NCBI RefSeq assembly: GCF_002575655.3
Contig: NC_053035.3
Location: 506,756,601-506,820,600, forward strand
DNA from: Aegilops tauschii subsp. strangulata
Taxonomy: Eukaryota; Streptophyta; Magnoliopsida; Poales; Poaceae
Reading direction: 5' to 3'
DNA length: 64,000 nucleotides
A program made the translations under genes and the position numbers. The notes beneath the pieces were generated by a model that worked only from the letters and a program-made list of their open reading frames with translations, made no database searches and was not told where the DNA came from. Shown piece after piece: positions 1 to 10,569 of this stretch (within the stretch, counting starts at the first letter, position 1; every line of letters begins with the position of its first letter).

Positions 1-1
1 C

Positions 2-505
2 AAACATAAGGCTATGACTTTTGAGGTTGACGAGAAGGCTTACCTTCGGGTTACTCCTTTAAAGGGAACCCATCGATTCGGTATCAATGGCAAATTGGCT
101 CCCCGTTACATTGGACCCTTTCGCATTCTTGCCAAGCGAGGAGAAGTTGCCTACCAATTGGAACTACCTCCGCATCTTTCCAAGGTTCATGACGTCTTCC
201 ACGTTTCTATACTCAGGCGTTGCTTCTCGGATCCTATCCGTGGAGTGGACCACGAAACACTTGATCTCCAAGATAATCTCACATATCGGGAATATCCCGT
301 TCGCATCCTTGATCAAGCCGAGCGTACCACTCGACGCCAAAACATCAAGTTCCTCAAGGTTCAATGGTCACACCATTCCGAGAAAGAAGCTACTTGGCAA
401 AGGGAGGATCGTCTTCGACTTGAGTACCCCACCTTCTTCCCAACGGATCCTAAATCTCGGGACGAGATTCTTTTGAGTGGGGGTGAGTTGTCACATCCTA
501 GCTAG
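2..505 (+). pseudogene. Gypsy polyprotein C-terminus (integrase tail and chromodomain-like end), partial
   Basis: The reading frame is open from the left edge, so this is the end of a longer polyprotein and not a gene starting at the ATG at 14. The visible part has the integrase C-terminal pattern of plant Ty3/Gypsy elements (YLRVTPLKG, APRYIGPFRILAKRG, VHDVFHVSILRRC). It is followed by a chromodomain-like block (YREYPVRILDQAERTTRRQ, then FLKVQWSHHSEKEATWQRE). In chromoviruses this tail steers integration. The frame runs past the polypurine tract into the first bases of the LTR and stops at 503-505. The RT, RNase H and catalytic integrase lie left of the window, so whether the whole polyprotein is intact cannot be judged. 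The same C-terminal layout occurs in the complete element at 14715-28544, which suggests related lineages. Confidence 0.85.
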
Positions 506-3500
506 TTCATGCATTAGAGTGTTGCATCATGTCTACTTTTCACAGAAACTTGAAATGGGGATGCCAGAAACCCCCAGCACCCCCCCTGAACACAACTAGG
601 GTTTACTAAAATCCTTTTCAATGAACCTGAAATGCCCTCCATAAATGTTCACCATCTTTGGTCCTGGCTAAAACCTCTGCCAAAAATGGTTTCATATTTT
701 TTGAGGCTATTCTGGATTTTTCACCAAGCCATAAGTATTTGCATTTGGGCAATTTAAATCCTACAAATATTTTAAAATGCCCAAATAATCTTGAAGGTAT
801 TTTTAGGCTGTTGAGAATATTTTCAAATGTGCCTCTGAATATTTTCAGGTTTTTCCTAAATGGAATAGTATTTCTACTATTCCAAAACACAGAACAGAAA
901 CAAATAAAAAGAAAAACAGAAAGTAGAGAGGGAAACTTACCTGGCAGCCCACCTGGCGGCCCAGCACTGTGCTGGCCCACGGCCAGTCAGCTGTTTGCTC
1001 CCGCCAGAGCAGGCACAGAGGTGACGCCGGCGTGCGCGAGCTCGCCACGGCGCCACCTGCTTGCCGCCTCCCCCGTGGACGAGCTGGACGACCTCCACGC
1101 CGCGCCCCCGAGCCCCTGGACACCTCCATTGGCCCCCATCGCCTCTCCCTCGCTCTCTCTCGCCATGGCCAAAGGAGCCGCTGCCACCTAGCCGGCGTAG
1201 CCGTAGCCACGGCCGTCCCCGCGTCACCTGACCGTGTCCAGCAGCTCTGCCATCGCCTTCTCCTTCGAGCTAGTCGAGCCCCGAGCGCTCGCTTGCCCCG
1301 AAGCCACTGCTTCGACCTCGCCTTCACCGCCCACCGCCGGAGATCCCCTTCGCCGTCACCACCGCAGCAGTTCGTCCCCGACAGCGCCACCTAGCTCATC
1401 GCCTCTGCCGTGAGCTTCTGCCCCTTCCCCATCCTCGCATTCTTGCTGCCGCCCTTTGCGTCGACCGTAACCAGCAGCACCGCACACGCCGCCGCACGAG
1501 CTCGTCGCCGACGAGGCTCCGGTGACCAAATGGTCCAGTGCATATGTCTATCATCTTCGTGAGCACTTGCAGCACCCGTAGAGACTAACCATTGATCCTC
1601 CCGTGCACCGTGTCGTCGTTTCCGTCGGCACCCGAACTCCGGCGGCCGCAAAAGAGCTCGCCGCCGTCGACTCCGGCCACCCCAGGCCCAACCACGGCCA
1701 CCAACGGACGCGTCGTTGCGTCAGCTAACCGTAGAGCCCAACGGCGCCTCGAACGGTGCCCCGTAGAGCAAACCCGAGGCACAGGAGCGCCGCTGACCTC
1801 ACCGGCGGCTAACCGCCAGCGTGTTAGGCCCGTTGACGAGGGGTTTGACTCCCCTGGGTCAATGACAAGTGGGGCCCGCCTGCTAATTAACCTGGGTTAG
1901 ATTTAAGTTAATTCTAATTAGTTTAATTATCTAACAGTGACACTGACACAGGGGACCCACACGTCAGGTTTGACCTGGACGACCCCGTTGGCCGCTGACG
2001 TCATCATGACACACTACTGACGTAATAAACAATTTAATTACTGTAATTATTTCTATACAGGAAATTCCAGAAAATATCACAAACTTCAAAAAATCATAGA
2101 AAATAATCTATAGCTCAGAATGAAAAGATTTATATATGAAAGATGATCAGAAAAATCCATTCTATCCATATGTATTGGTTTCATGCATGTTTAAGCAAAT
2201 TAACCTACTGTTTAATGCAGAACAAGATAAAGCACTAACATGGGCCATTTATGAACTTGGAATTTGAATCTTTGATTCAAAATAGTCCAAACCCATCTGG
2301 TCTTAGTTACATTAGCCCAATACATCCATTTTGCCATGTCTCATGCATGCATCATATTGTTGCACTTGCTTGGTGTTGATTGTGCTTCGATGTGTTCATC
2401 GTGGTAGGTTCTGCCTCCGAGGATATTCACGAGTATCCAACTGAAGGGCAGCATTCCTCGACCACTCCGTCAGGCAAGCAACCCATTGATCATTTCGATA
2501 CAAACCCATCTTCTCGCTTCTGCTCTCATTTACTGCATTAAGACAACGTGATTCAAACTGCTGTGTGTTGCGGTAGTTGAACCCACTTTCCTTTGCATGA
2601 CCTGTCAGTGCCACAGTAACTAGATGAAACCCACTAGCATGTGTAGGAGTTGATTGAGCCATGTTGTGTTCCTACAATGCTATGCTTGCTACGCTTAGAG
2701 TCGTGTCAGGTCTGGCTCATCAGGGTGATGAACTAGAGTGAAAGCGTGTGTCGGTAATGAGAGTGAGGTGTTGAATACGATTTGGTAAAGGTATCGATGG
2801 GAGGCCATGTAGGAGTACATGGTGGGTTGTTTCATTGAGACCGTCCCTAAGAACTGAGATCTGTATGCGTGATTTAAGATTCAGCTACTACCACACATTG
2901 GGCCCGAAACCAATGGACCCCCTCGGCTTCTTAATCATCCTTGTCCTCTGTCAAGGAGTTGCACGTAGTTTCTGGTGTTTGTAGTAAGCTGGAGGCCACG
3001 GACAGCGCTGACCAAGGGGTGGGCTGTGATGCGGTAGGCTCGTGGCACGGTGTACCGAGTCGCCCGTTTGGTGTCCGGGAACCCTGCACACATCATTTGG
3101 GGCCGTATGTGGAAACCTCCGCCAGACTCCCTGCGGATGGAACCTGAATAGGCGATATACCTGGACTAGAGACTTGAGTGTTTAGGTAGGCTATGGCCGA
3201 CACCCTCATTGTGCTTCCGCTTGAAGGTTGCCGAGTACATGTCGTGTAGCGACGGTAAGTGGTGAGAGCGTGTGTGACGAAGTACACCCCTGCAGGGTAT
3301 AAAACTATTCGAATAGCCGCGTCCGCGGTAAAGGACTACTTGGTCGCTTATGCAGTTCATAGACAAGTAAATGGATACTACTAAAAGCCTCAAGATAAGT
3401 GTGAGTACCGCGGATGGCTCTCTCGTGGGATGACGAGGGAGGATCGACGGTGGTGTATTGAAATGGTGATTAGTGGACTCGTGTGTGAAAACTATTTTAC

Positions 3501-4552
3501 AAGTGGTGTCTCATAGGATAGCTTAGCCAAGAGTCAAAGCTGGCTTGCTGCAATAACCCCACTACCTTCTTGAGAATGAACATGTATAGTAGGATCTATT
3601 GTAAGACTTGCTGAGTACCTTTGTACTCATGTTTCTTCAATTACTGTTTTCAGACGACAACACCGCCCCTTCCGATGGGTTCTATGTAGAACTCGACGAC
3701 GACGAGTGACTTGCCACCCAGGTGGTGATCTAGGCTTGTGAAGGGCCTACGTAGATAGACAGGCTTCATCAAGCCTTCCTTCTTTCTAGTGTCTGTACCC
3801 AGAGAAGTTGCTTCCGCATGTGTTTGTATGATTGTATGACTTGAGTGTCGGGTCATGTGACCCCTATCTGTATGAACAAGTTATGTAAGGCTCTCTAGAG
3901 CCCTTTAAATAAAGTACTTTGAGTTGTAGAGTTTTGTTGTGATGCCATGTTGTATTTGCACATATCGAGCATATTGTGTGTATGATTGAAATGCTTGGTA
4001 TGTGTGGGATCCGACAATCTAGTTGTTTATCCTTGGCAGCCTCTCTTATGGGGAAATGTAGTCTAGTGCCTCCTTGAGCCATAGTAGTCCGCTACAGCCC
4101 GGTTCACCGGAGTCCTGCTAGCCCAGCACTACTGCTCTGGACACTTGACTGGCCGGCATGTGTTTCATATCGTTCCTGTGTCTGTCCCTTCGGGGAAATG
4201 TCACGCGGTGACATCCGGAGTCCTGCCTAGCCTGCTACAGCCCGGGTTCCCGGAGTCCTGTTAGCCCAGTGCTACAGCCCGGATTCACACGCTGCTGACC
4301 GACACGTTCGATGTTGATTCATGTATGCCTATTCCCATATGTTAGTGCCGCTTTGGGTTCACGACTAGCCATGTCGGCCCGGGTTCTCTATCACATGGAT
4401 GCTAGCGACATTGTCATATACGTGAGCCAAAAGGCGCAAACGGTCCCGGGCCATGGTAGGGCGACACCCGTGGGAGTACCGTGCGTGAGGCCGCAATGTG
4501 ATATGAGGTGTTACAGGCTAGATCGGTGTGACTTAGAATTGGGGTCCTGATA
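489..4552 (+). mobile_element. 3' LTR (about 4.06 kb) of a long-LTR Gypsy element
   Basis: A G-rich polypurine tract (474-488) is followed by a TG start (tgtcacatcctag at 489). The right end is inferred at 4548-4552, where the sequence reads ggggtcctgata; the expected terminal CA seems mutated to TA. Gypsy gag coding of another element starts directly after it, so this copy sits inside that gag. The LTR has a GC-rich block (about 950-1830), then AT-rich DNA and no credible coding sequence. The overlapping ORFs at 658-1394 on both strands are products of the GC-rich block. Its length and its cctgaca-like end resemble the LTRs of the element at 14715-28544. Right boundary uncertain by a few bases; the possible TSD ggatc (4553-4557) cannot be confirmed because the left end is outside. 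Confidence 0.7.
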
Positions 4553-6116
4553 GGATCGATGATTTTTCTTCTCCATATTCATATGGCCCGCGGTGATGAT
4601 CTCCACGCCATCAAATATCTCCCACTAAAACTCAAAGGACCGGCTCGGTACTGGTTGAACAGTCTGCCCGAAAACTCCGTTGGCAGCTGGGAAGACTTGG
4701 AAGAAGCCTTCCTCGACAACTTTCAAGGAACATATGTCCGACCTCCGGACGCAGATGACTTAAGTCATATAGTCCAACAGCCCGGAGAGTCAGCCAGGAA
4801 ATTCTAGACTAGGTTCTTAACTAAAAAGATCCAGATCATCGACTGTCCGGATGCCGAAGCCCTAGTGGCATTTAAGCATAGCATCCGCGACGAATGGCTC
4901 GCCCGACATCTCGGGCAGGAAAAGGCGAAGTCTATGGCAGCCCTTACGACACTTATGACCCGCTTCTGTGCGGGCGAAGATTGTTGGTTAGCCCGTTGCA
5001 ACAATAATGCAAGCGAACCTGGAACTTCTGAAGCCAAGGATGGCAACAGCAAGCCCCGACGCAATAGACAAAAGCGTCGAAACAATGGCAACAACACCGA
5101 TGACACGGCGGTCAATGCCGGATTCAGTGCCTCCAAGTCCGGTCAGCGGAAGAAGCCATACAATAAGAACAATTCGGGCTCATCCAGCCTGGACCGCATA
5201 CTCGATCGTCCGTGCTAGATCCATGGCACCCCAGAAAAACCAGCCAACCACACCAACAGAGATTGTTGGGTTTTCAAACAGGTCGGCAAGTTAAATACCG
5301 AGAACAAGGAGAAGGGTCCGCAAAGCGAGGACGATGACGAGGAGCCTCGGCCATCGAACACAAGGGGATAGAAGAAGTTTCCCCCTTAGGTCAAAATGGT
5401 GAACATGATATACGCTACCCACATCCCCAAGAGGGAACGCAAGCGCGCACTCAGGGACGTCTATGCGATGGAGCCAGTCGCCCCAAAATTCAATCCATGG
5501 TCTTCCTGTCCGATCACCTTTGATCGTAGAGACCATCCGACCAGTATCCATCATGGCGGGTCAGCCGCACTGGTCCTCGATCCAATCATTGATGGATTCC
5601 ACCTCACGCGGGTACTAATGGATGGAGGTAGGAGCCTGAACCTGCTTTATCAGGACACAGTGCGCAAAATGGGCATTAATCCCTCAAGGATCAAGCCCAC
5701 CAAAACTACCTTTAAAGGAGTCATACCAGGTGTGGAAGCTCGCTGTACGGGCTCAATCACACTAGAGGTTGTCTTCGGATCTCCGGACAACTTCCGAAGT
5801 GAAGAGTTGACCTTCGATGTTGTCCCGTTTCGCAGCGGCTATCATGCATTGCTGGGACGAACTGCATTTGCTCGCTTCAACGCGGTGCCTCACTATGCTT
5901 ATCTTAAGCTCAAGATGCCCAGACCAAGCGGTGTCATAACAGTCAACGGAAATATGGAGCGCTCCCTCCGTACAGAGGAACACACCGCTGCGTTAGCAGC
6001 AGAAGTACGGAGCGGCCTTCTCAAACAGAACCTTAATTCGTGGGCCGAACTCCCGGACACTGTCAAACGAGTCCGGACTGCTCTGCAGCAGGACGACACG
6101 GCTCGTGAAGAGCTCG
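4553..6116 (+). pseudogene. Gypsy gag and retropepsin-like protease, broken
   Basis: One frame runs through the region. The capsid part shows GDDLHAIKYLPLKLKGPARY and SWEDLEEAFLDNFQGTY, as in the retrotransposon gag domain. A basic Asn-rich stretch follows (about 5040-5160), then a zinc-knuckle-like C-x2-H...H-x4-C region (about 5213-5265). The retropepsin-like part carries LMDGGRSLNLLY (about 5615-5650), where plant elements of this group have DGGS; R replaces S here. In-frame stops occur at 4805-4807, 5216-5218 and twice near 5369-5392, so it is dead. The start is missing. The end is cut by the CACTA element at 6117 and resumes after 9371 for only a short stretch. Confidence 0.85.
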
Positions 6117-6779
6117 CACTACTAGGGAAGACCTTATACACAGAATCTTCGCAGCAGCGCGGTTTAAAAAGAGACACTACTGCTAATTAGCAGTAGCGAG
6201 CTCCGTAAAACCGCGCTACTAATAGCACGGTAGCAGCAGTGGTGTAGGTGAAACAAGCGCTACTACTATAATTGCCACGGTGTTGCCCCCAGGCTAGATA
6301 TAGTAGTAGCGCCCTTCCTAGGACACGCTACTGCTAAAGTACTTAGTAGCAAAGTTTTTCTTAAAAACACGCTACTACAAAGTATTGCACCTAATTAAGT
6401 TTAGTCCCGTACTACTAAGCAAACAAGGTGTTTACCACCTTAAATATGTTACTTCTCAAACTATCTCGAGCACTTGGTCTTCATTGAACTATATGTGTAG
6501 GATTTGTGGCTGCAATATGAATCTTCACCAGTGCCTATACAGGTACTGTGAGGATTCATGTTGACTATTTAGATTCTACACAAAAAGATCAGTGATGACC
6601 AATGTATATTTTTGAAGTTTTTACATGCTTAGACTTAGCAGTAGCGTTTTTCCAGGTCAAAGCGCTACTGATATTATAAAACAGAAAGGAATTGCTGTAG
6701 CGCATTTCGCTTGACACGCTATAGCTAACTTAGCTATAGCGCATTTCGGCAAAACGCGCTGCTGCTAGTTTGACTTAAC

Positions 6780-7055
6780 CCCCGGCCGCGCGGGCTCAAA
6801 ATTTCGCTAAGTCCTTCCCCTCCACTTCCCCCTCTCCCCCAACTGCTCCATCACTGGCGTCGCCCTGCCGCTCTCGACCTTACCGCCGCCGCCCTCAATC
6901 TCACCACCGCCACCGCCCGCTGCACACCCTCGAGACCGCCCCCGACCCCGACCTCGACGCCGCCCCCGACCCCGACATCGACGCCGCCCTCCTCCACGCG
7001 CCCGAGCCCCGACCCCGTCCTCGACGCCGCCTGCCCCTCCCTCGCCACAGTCACC
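6780..7055 (+). other. GC-rich leader of CACTA 1 cargo gene, possible untranslated exon
   Basis: A C-rich block with two copies of a roughly 27-bp repeat (gaccccgac...tcgacgccgcc, about 6940-6995) is followed by a plausible splice donor (caccgtaagg, near 7055). It may be a 5' untranslated exon spliced to the coding exons that begin near 7800. CACTA 2 has a comparable GC-rich block with a donor-like site near 63255. No ORF here is convincing. Confidence 0.35.
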
Positions 7056-7539
7056 GTAAGGCTCTGCCTCTCCTCTCCCCTACCCTTCTCTCTCTCTGCT
7101 AGGGCAATTCATATATGTGTTGATGCTGTGTTGATGTTCATATGAACCCTAGGTGTTCATATGAACCCTAGATTTGTTTAGGGCAGTAGGCATTTTTTAG
7201 CATTTAGGAAAAATGATTAGCAATTTTTTAGGAAATTAGCTAGGGCAAATTTTTATGAAAATGCCTAAACAGTAATTTCATTCAAAAAACAGAATTGTTT
7301 TTCTTTCAAAAACTTGGTTAAACTAATTGTTGCTATGTAAACAAAAAAACAAGATTGTTGTTATATGATATATGTCATTGATGTTCATTTGCATATTCCG
7401 TTATTGAAGTGGTTTGATTGTGCCCAAGTGGCTTTGTTGTTTCCAGGGAATGAAGTCGAGTGGCCTATGTTTTGCCGGAATGTTGATTCATTTCCGTTCC
7501 GGCAAATTTCAGGTTCTCGATTTGTCCACTTTTTAGTAA

Positions 7540-7578
7540 AAGTCATGCCGAAATTCTCCGTGAATTTCGGCATGACTT
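7540..7578. repeat. Perfect 17-bp hairpin
   Basis: The arms 7540-7556 and 7562-7578 are perfect reverse complements around a 5-base loop (tccgt). A second, weaker stem (ttgccggaa with ttccggcaa) lies about 60 bases upstream. The site lies in the presumed intron between the leader and the cargo gene of CACTA 1. It has no resemblance to a known regulatory RNA. Confidence 0.7.
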
Positions 7579-7807
7579 GTGCTACAAACTAGGACATACC
7601 GAGTGCCCGGGATTTGCCGCACCAGGAAGGAGTCAACATTCCTGCAAAGCATAGGCCTTTTTTATGTCATTATTCATTTTATTACGTATAGAATTAATCG
7701 ACTAGATTTAATCGTAAGAACTAGTTGAATTAATAGAACTAGTTGAACATGTCAGATTTGTTGTTATTTTTTTAGTTAAAGCAATTTTTCGCGCATCGAC
7801 GTCGACG

Positions 7808-8687
7808 ATGCCTATCCCGCATCCTCGCCGTCGAGTCGGTGGAGGACACCTGCGTCACCAGATGGGCCATGTCCGGTACTGGGCTCCGCCGGGGTGGTAC
7901 TGGGAGGCGCTACCTACCGGGGGGCGCAGGTTGGTGAGGAGCCAGCCTGTCGTTGACCCGAACCTTCTTTGGTGGCGGTCGCGTGGGCTAGTGACGGTCC
8001 AGAGGCTCGAGGACCCCGCGGAGGTGGTGCGTCACGGTGTCAGTGAGGAGGACGTCACCATGTTGGTTCAAGCAAACATGTCCAGCGCTTGGTAGACAGG
8101 ACCTACTACTGTCCCGGGGCTGAACTAAACTGCGAGGAGCTAAGTCATTATGTTTCATGGCTTGAGGATCTTGATACTGTCAAGACAAATTTTCTTCCTA
8201 CACTTAGAAATGTTAGTACTGAAAACGTGCGACCAATAGTGTTCGTAATGAACTACGGTCACATCTATTTAGGAAAGATGGTAAGATTTTTACTATTTGT
8301 CCTCAGTGCATCTTTTGCATACATTATTTTTTAAGCTAAACTTCATTGCTAAGTATGTTACTATACGATGTTCTTCAACAGGGACTCCCGATGAATGTTG
8401 TGCCTCATGGGATCGAGACTAAAGGTACCATGAGTATTGTTAGCTTACGACCAAGATATCCTACAATGCACTTTAGTGCATTCAGGATTTCTAATAGCGA
8501 GGAATGCTTAATAGTGAAAGACTGGACCAAATTTGTGATGGAGGAGCGCAGAGAAGTACTAGGGGGTTGCAATCAGAAGCGCAGCCCACGATTAGGAGAC
8601 AGGTTCATCTGCATGCTCCAACTTGATGAAGGAGGAGAGCTACACATGTTTTATGTTATTTTACCTGAGAGAGAGCAGCAGGAGTGA
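7808..8687 (+). pseudogene. Captured two-exon gene in CACTA 1, function unknown
   Basis: The coding starts with MPIPHPRRRVGGGHLRHQ at 7808. One frame runs to about 8090 and continues one base out of phase from 8090 to 8280, so a 1-bp frameshift near 8088-8095 is likely. A clear intron follows (8281-8381): the donor ATG|gtaaga and acceptor ttcaacag|GGA join both sides in phase 0. The last exon ends with TGA at 8685-8687. Together about 260 codons. I do not recognise a domain. The C-terminal part (CLIVKDWTKFVMEER, then SPRLGDRFICMLQLDEGGE) looks like a compact beta-rich fold. No transposase motif is present, so I take it as host-derived cargo. An alternative is a family-specific CACTA accessory protein. 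Confidence 0.6.
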
Positions 8688-8915
8688 TTAGCTAGCTAGA
8701 AATGAGTTTGAAGATGATGATGTGCTACACTATGACTATGATGATTAAATAGCTAGTGTTGGTGGTAATGACTATGATGATTATTATTAGCTAGTGTTGG
8801 TGGTGATTAGCTAGCTAGAATGAGTTTGAAGATGATGATGTGCTACACTATGACTATGGTGATTAAATAATTAATGTTGCTAGTAATGACTATGATGATG
8901 ATTAAATAGCTTGTG
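8684..8915 (+). repeat. Direct tandem duplication, about 119-bp unit
   Basis: Two copies (8684-8802 and 8803-8915) begin gtgattagctagctagaa and contain gagtttgaagatgatgatg. A few substitutions and a small indel separate them. It lies directly after the stop codon of the cargo gene, so it would be in its 3' UTR. Confidence 0.75.
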
Positions 8916-8919
8916 CTGG

Positions 8920-9049
8920 CGGATTAGATTCAAGTGGAGGCAACATGTGGTGCACATCGAAAGTACTACTAGTCCAAACTAGATCAAGTTTGGATTAGTA
9001 GTATACTTTTGACATGCACCACATATTGCCTCCACTTGAACCTAATCCA
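8920..9049. repeat. Long imperfect hairpin, about 60-bp arms
   Basis: The left arm (8920-8979) and right arm (8986-9049) pair almost fully around a short loop (agatca). The arms carry caagtggaggcaa and its complement ttgcctccacttg. Size and near-perfect pairing resemble a young plant MIRNA precursor or a tiny MITE. It lies downstream of the CACTA 1 cargo gene. Confidence 0.75.
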
Positions 9050-9371
9050 CCTTCATTTGACACACTGTTATGGACATAATGATATAAACCTCATAATTGG
9101 TATTGTACCAAAATTTGTATAACGGCGTACAAATACACTAAAAATGAAAAAAAGAATACTAGTAGCGATGGATAGTAAACACGCCGCAACTAGCTAGATT
9201 AGCAACAGCGCGGGATAGAACAAGCGCTGCCGCTATGTGTCTTAGCAGTAGCGCTTGTCGCACACGCTACTGCTAAGTAATAGTTGTAGCGCCTTATTAG
9301 TAGCGCGGCAGCCCGCGCTACTAGTGGGCATTAAACCCGCGCTACTACTAGGGTTTTCCTTAGTAGTGTCG

Positions 9372-10540
9372 ATTAGCAATTTGGCCTCCGTCCCAGTCCT
9401 GATCAAGTGGCGGCATTCGTTCCGCGCGTAAATAACTACGCACTTAAAATACGATGGGCATAGATGGAGGCATAACTAGCTTGTGATCCACAATGCGGCT
9501 CGATCGCCCCCGGACACACATACTTTCACTGTTTCCTTTTTTTCTTTTCCAGGTTTCTTTTTCACATGCCTTCCTTGATGGCCTGATCACAGGTCCTTTC
9601 GAAGGATAAATGCACCAAGACGGCAGTGAGCATGGACGTTGAGGGAATTTCCAGGTGGTCTCCTTAACGATCACTCTACCTGTTTTCAGGACCCACACGC
9701 AGCTCTCCCTTGGTTGTGGCATGTTAAATAGCCTTTTTTGCTTATTGCACTATTTGTATGAATGCACTTTGACGTATTACCAAATTATAATGGAAACAGT
9801 TTGTGGCCCAAATTCTGCGGCTTTAGCTTACTACCCTTTATTCTTTTCCTTTTTGATAACTTTATCAAATAGCACCCGTACACTTTGGTACGTTTCAATT
9901 TTCCAGGGGTTTCATAGCGCCCCGCAATACGGCAAAAAAGTCCGAACACTTTTTATAGTATAGTTCGGCACCTCGAATTTAGCACTATATGCATTGGCTC
10001 CGAATCATGTCTTTGGTCAATAGTTGGGTTGCCCGGCTGCTGTGCTTACTACCTTACGTTCCGCTATATCGGCTAGGGTAGTAAAGGGAGAACTACTGCG
10101 ATTGTGTTCTGGTTTATCCGGATGAGCACCTCAGTAGAGAAAGCCGAAAACTGACTGTCATGATTCAGCGAGAGCCGGTCAGCTCTTCGGAGGTTTCAAA
10201 TCGTTAGAGATTTTTTCCGCATTGTGCGAGGGATCGGTACTTACCCGATCACGTGTTTATAGCACCCTAGTTCGGATACTAGGGGTTGCGCCTATATTTT
10301 TATTGTCAAACTCCTATGGCTAAGTGAGGGTGCTAAAGCCGCATAGTTCGATTGCCTGGTTCGTTGCAATAAACACCTCCTTGAAGGACCAAACAATTGG
10401 ATCAAGAGTGTTTAGATTACATCCCAAACACCCCCGTACTACCTACGTGGGGGCAGAAGCCGACGACTGGCCAACTCTCAGATTTCACACAAAACGGCCG
10501 CACAGGAGGTGAAATTTTTTACATAACGACTTTGTTTCAT
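9372..10540 (+). other. Non-coding internal part of the gag-only Gypsy
   Basis: Beyond the CACTA insertion the gag-pro frame closes quickly. The rest has no RT, RNase H or integrase motif in any frame. It is moderately AT-rich and leads into the 3' end of the antisense gene. The short ORFs here (for example 9655-9963) lack recognisable features. Confidence 0.6.
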
Positions 10541-10569
10541 CATACAAGGCAGAGACAACACGAATGTAT

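Larger units (their letters stand above)
6117..9368 (+). mobile_element. CACTA DNA transposon 1, non-autonomous, complete
   Basis: The left end reads cactactagggaagacc (6117) and the right end ...ccttagtagtg (9368), the inverted CACTA termini. The 3-bp target duplication tcg flanks it (6114-6116 and 9369-9371). Both ends carry many copies of the subterminal motif tagcagtagcg or its complement (about 6180-6360, 6640-6770, 9180-9350), which bind transposase in this superfamily. No transposase is visible; the interior holds an unrelated two-exon gene (7808-8687) and hairpins. It sits in the gag-pro frame of the gag-only Gypsy and is therefore younger than that. Its left terminus closely matches the element starting at 62525. 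Confidence 0.92.

Noticed and set aside
658..1394. Overlapping ORFs on both strands in the left Gypsy LTR
   Set aside because: GC-rich block without domain patterns; positions inside an LTR and mutual overlap argue against coding.
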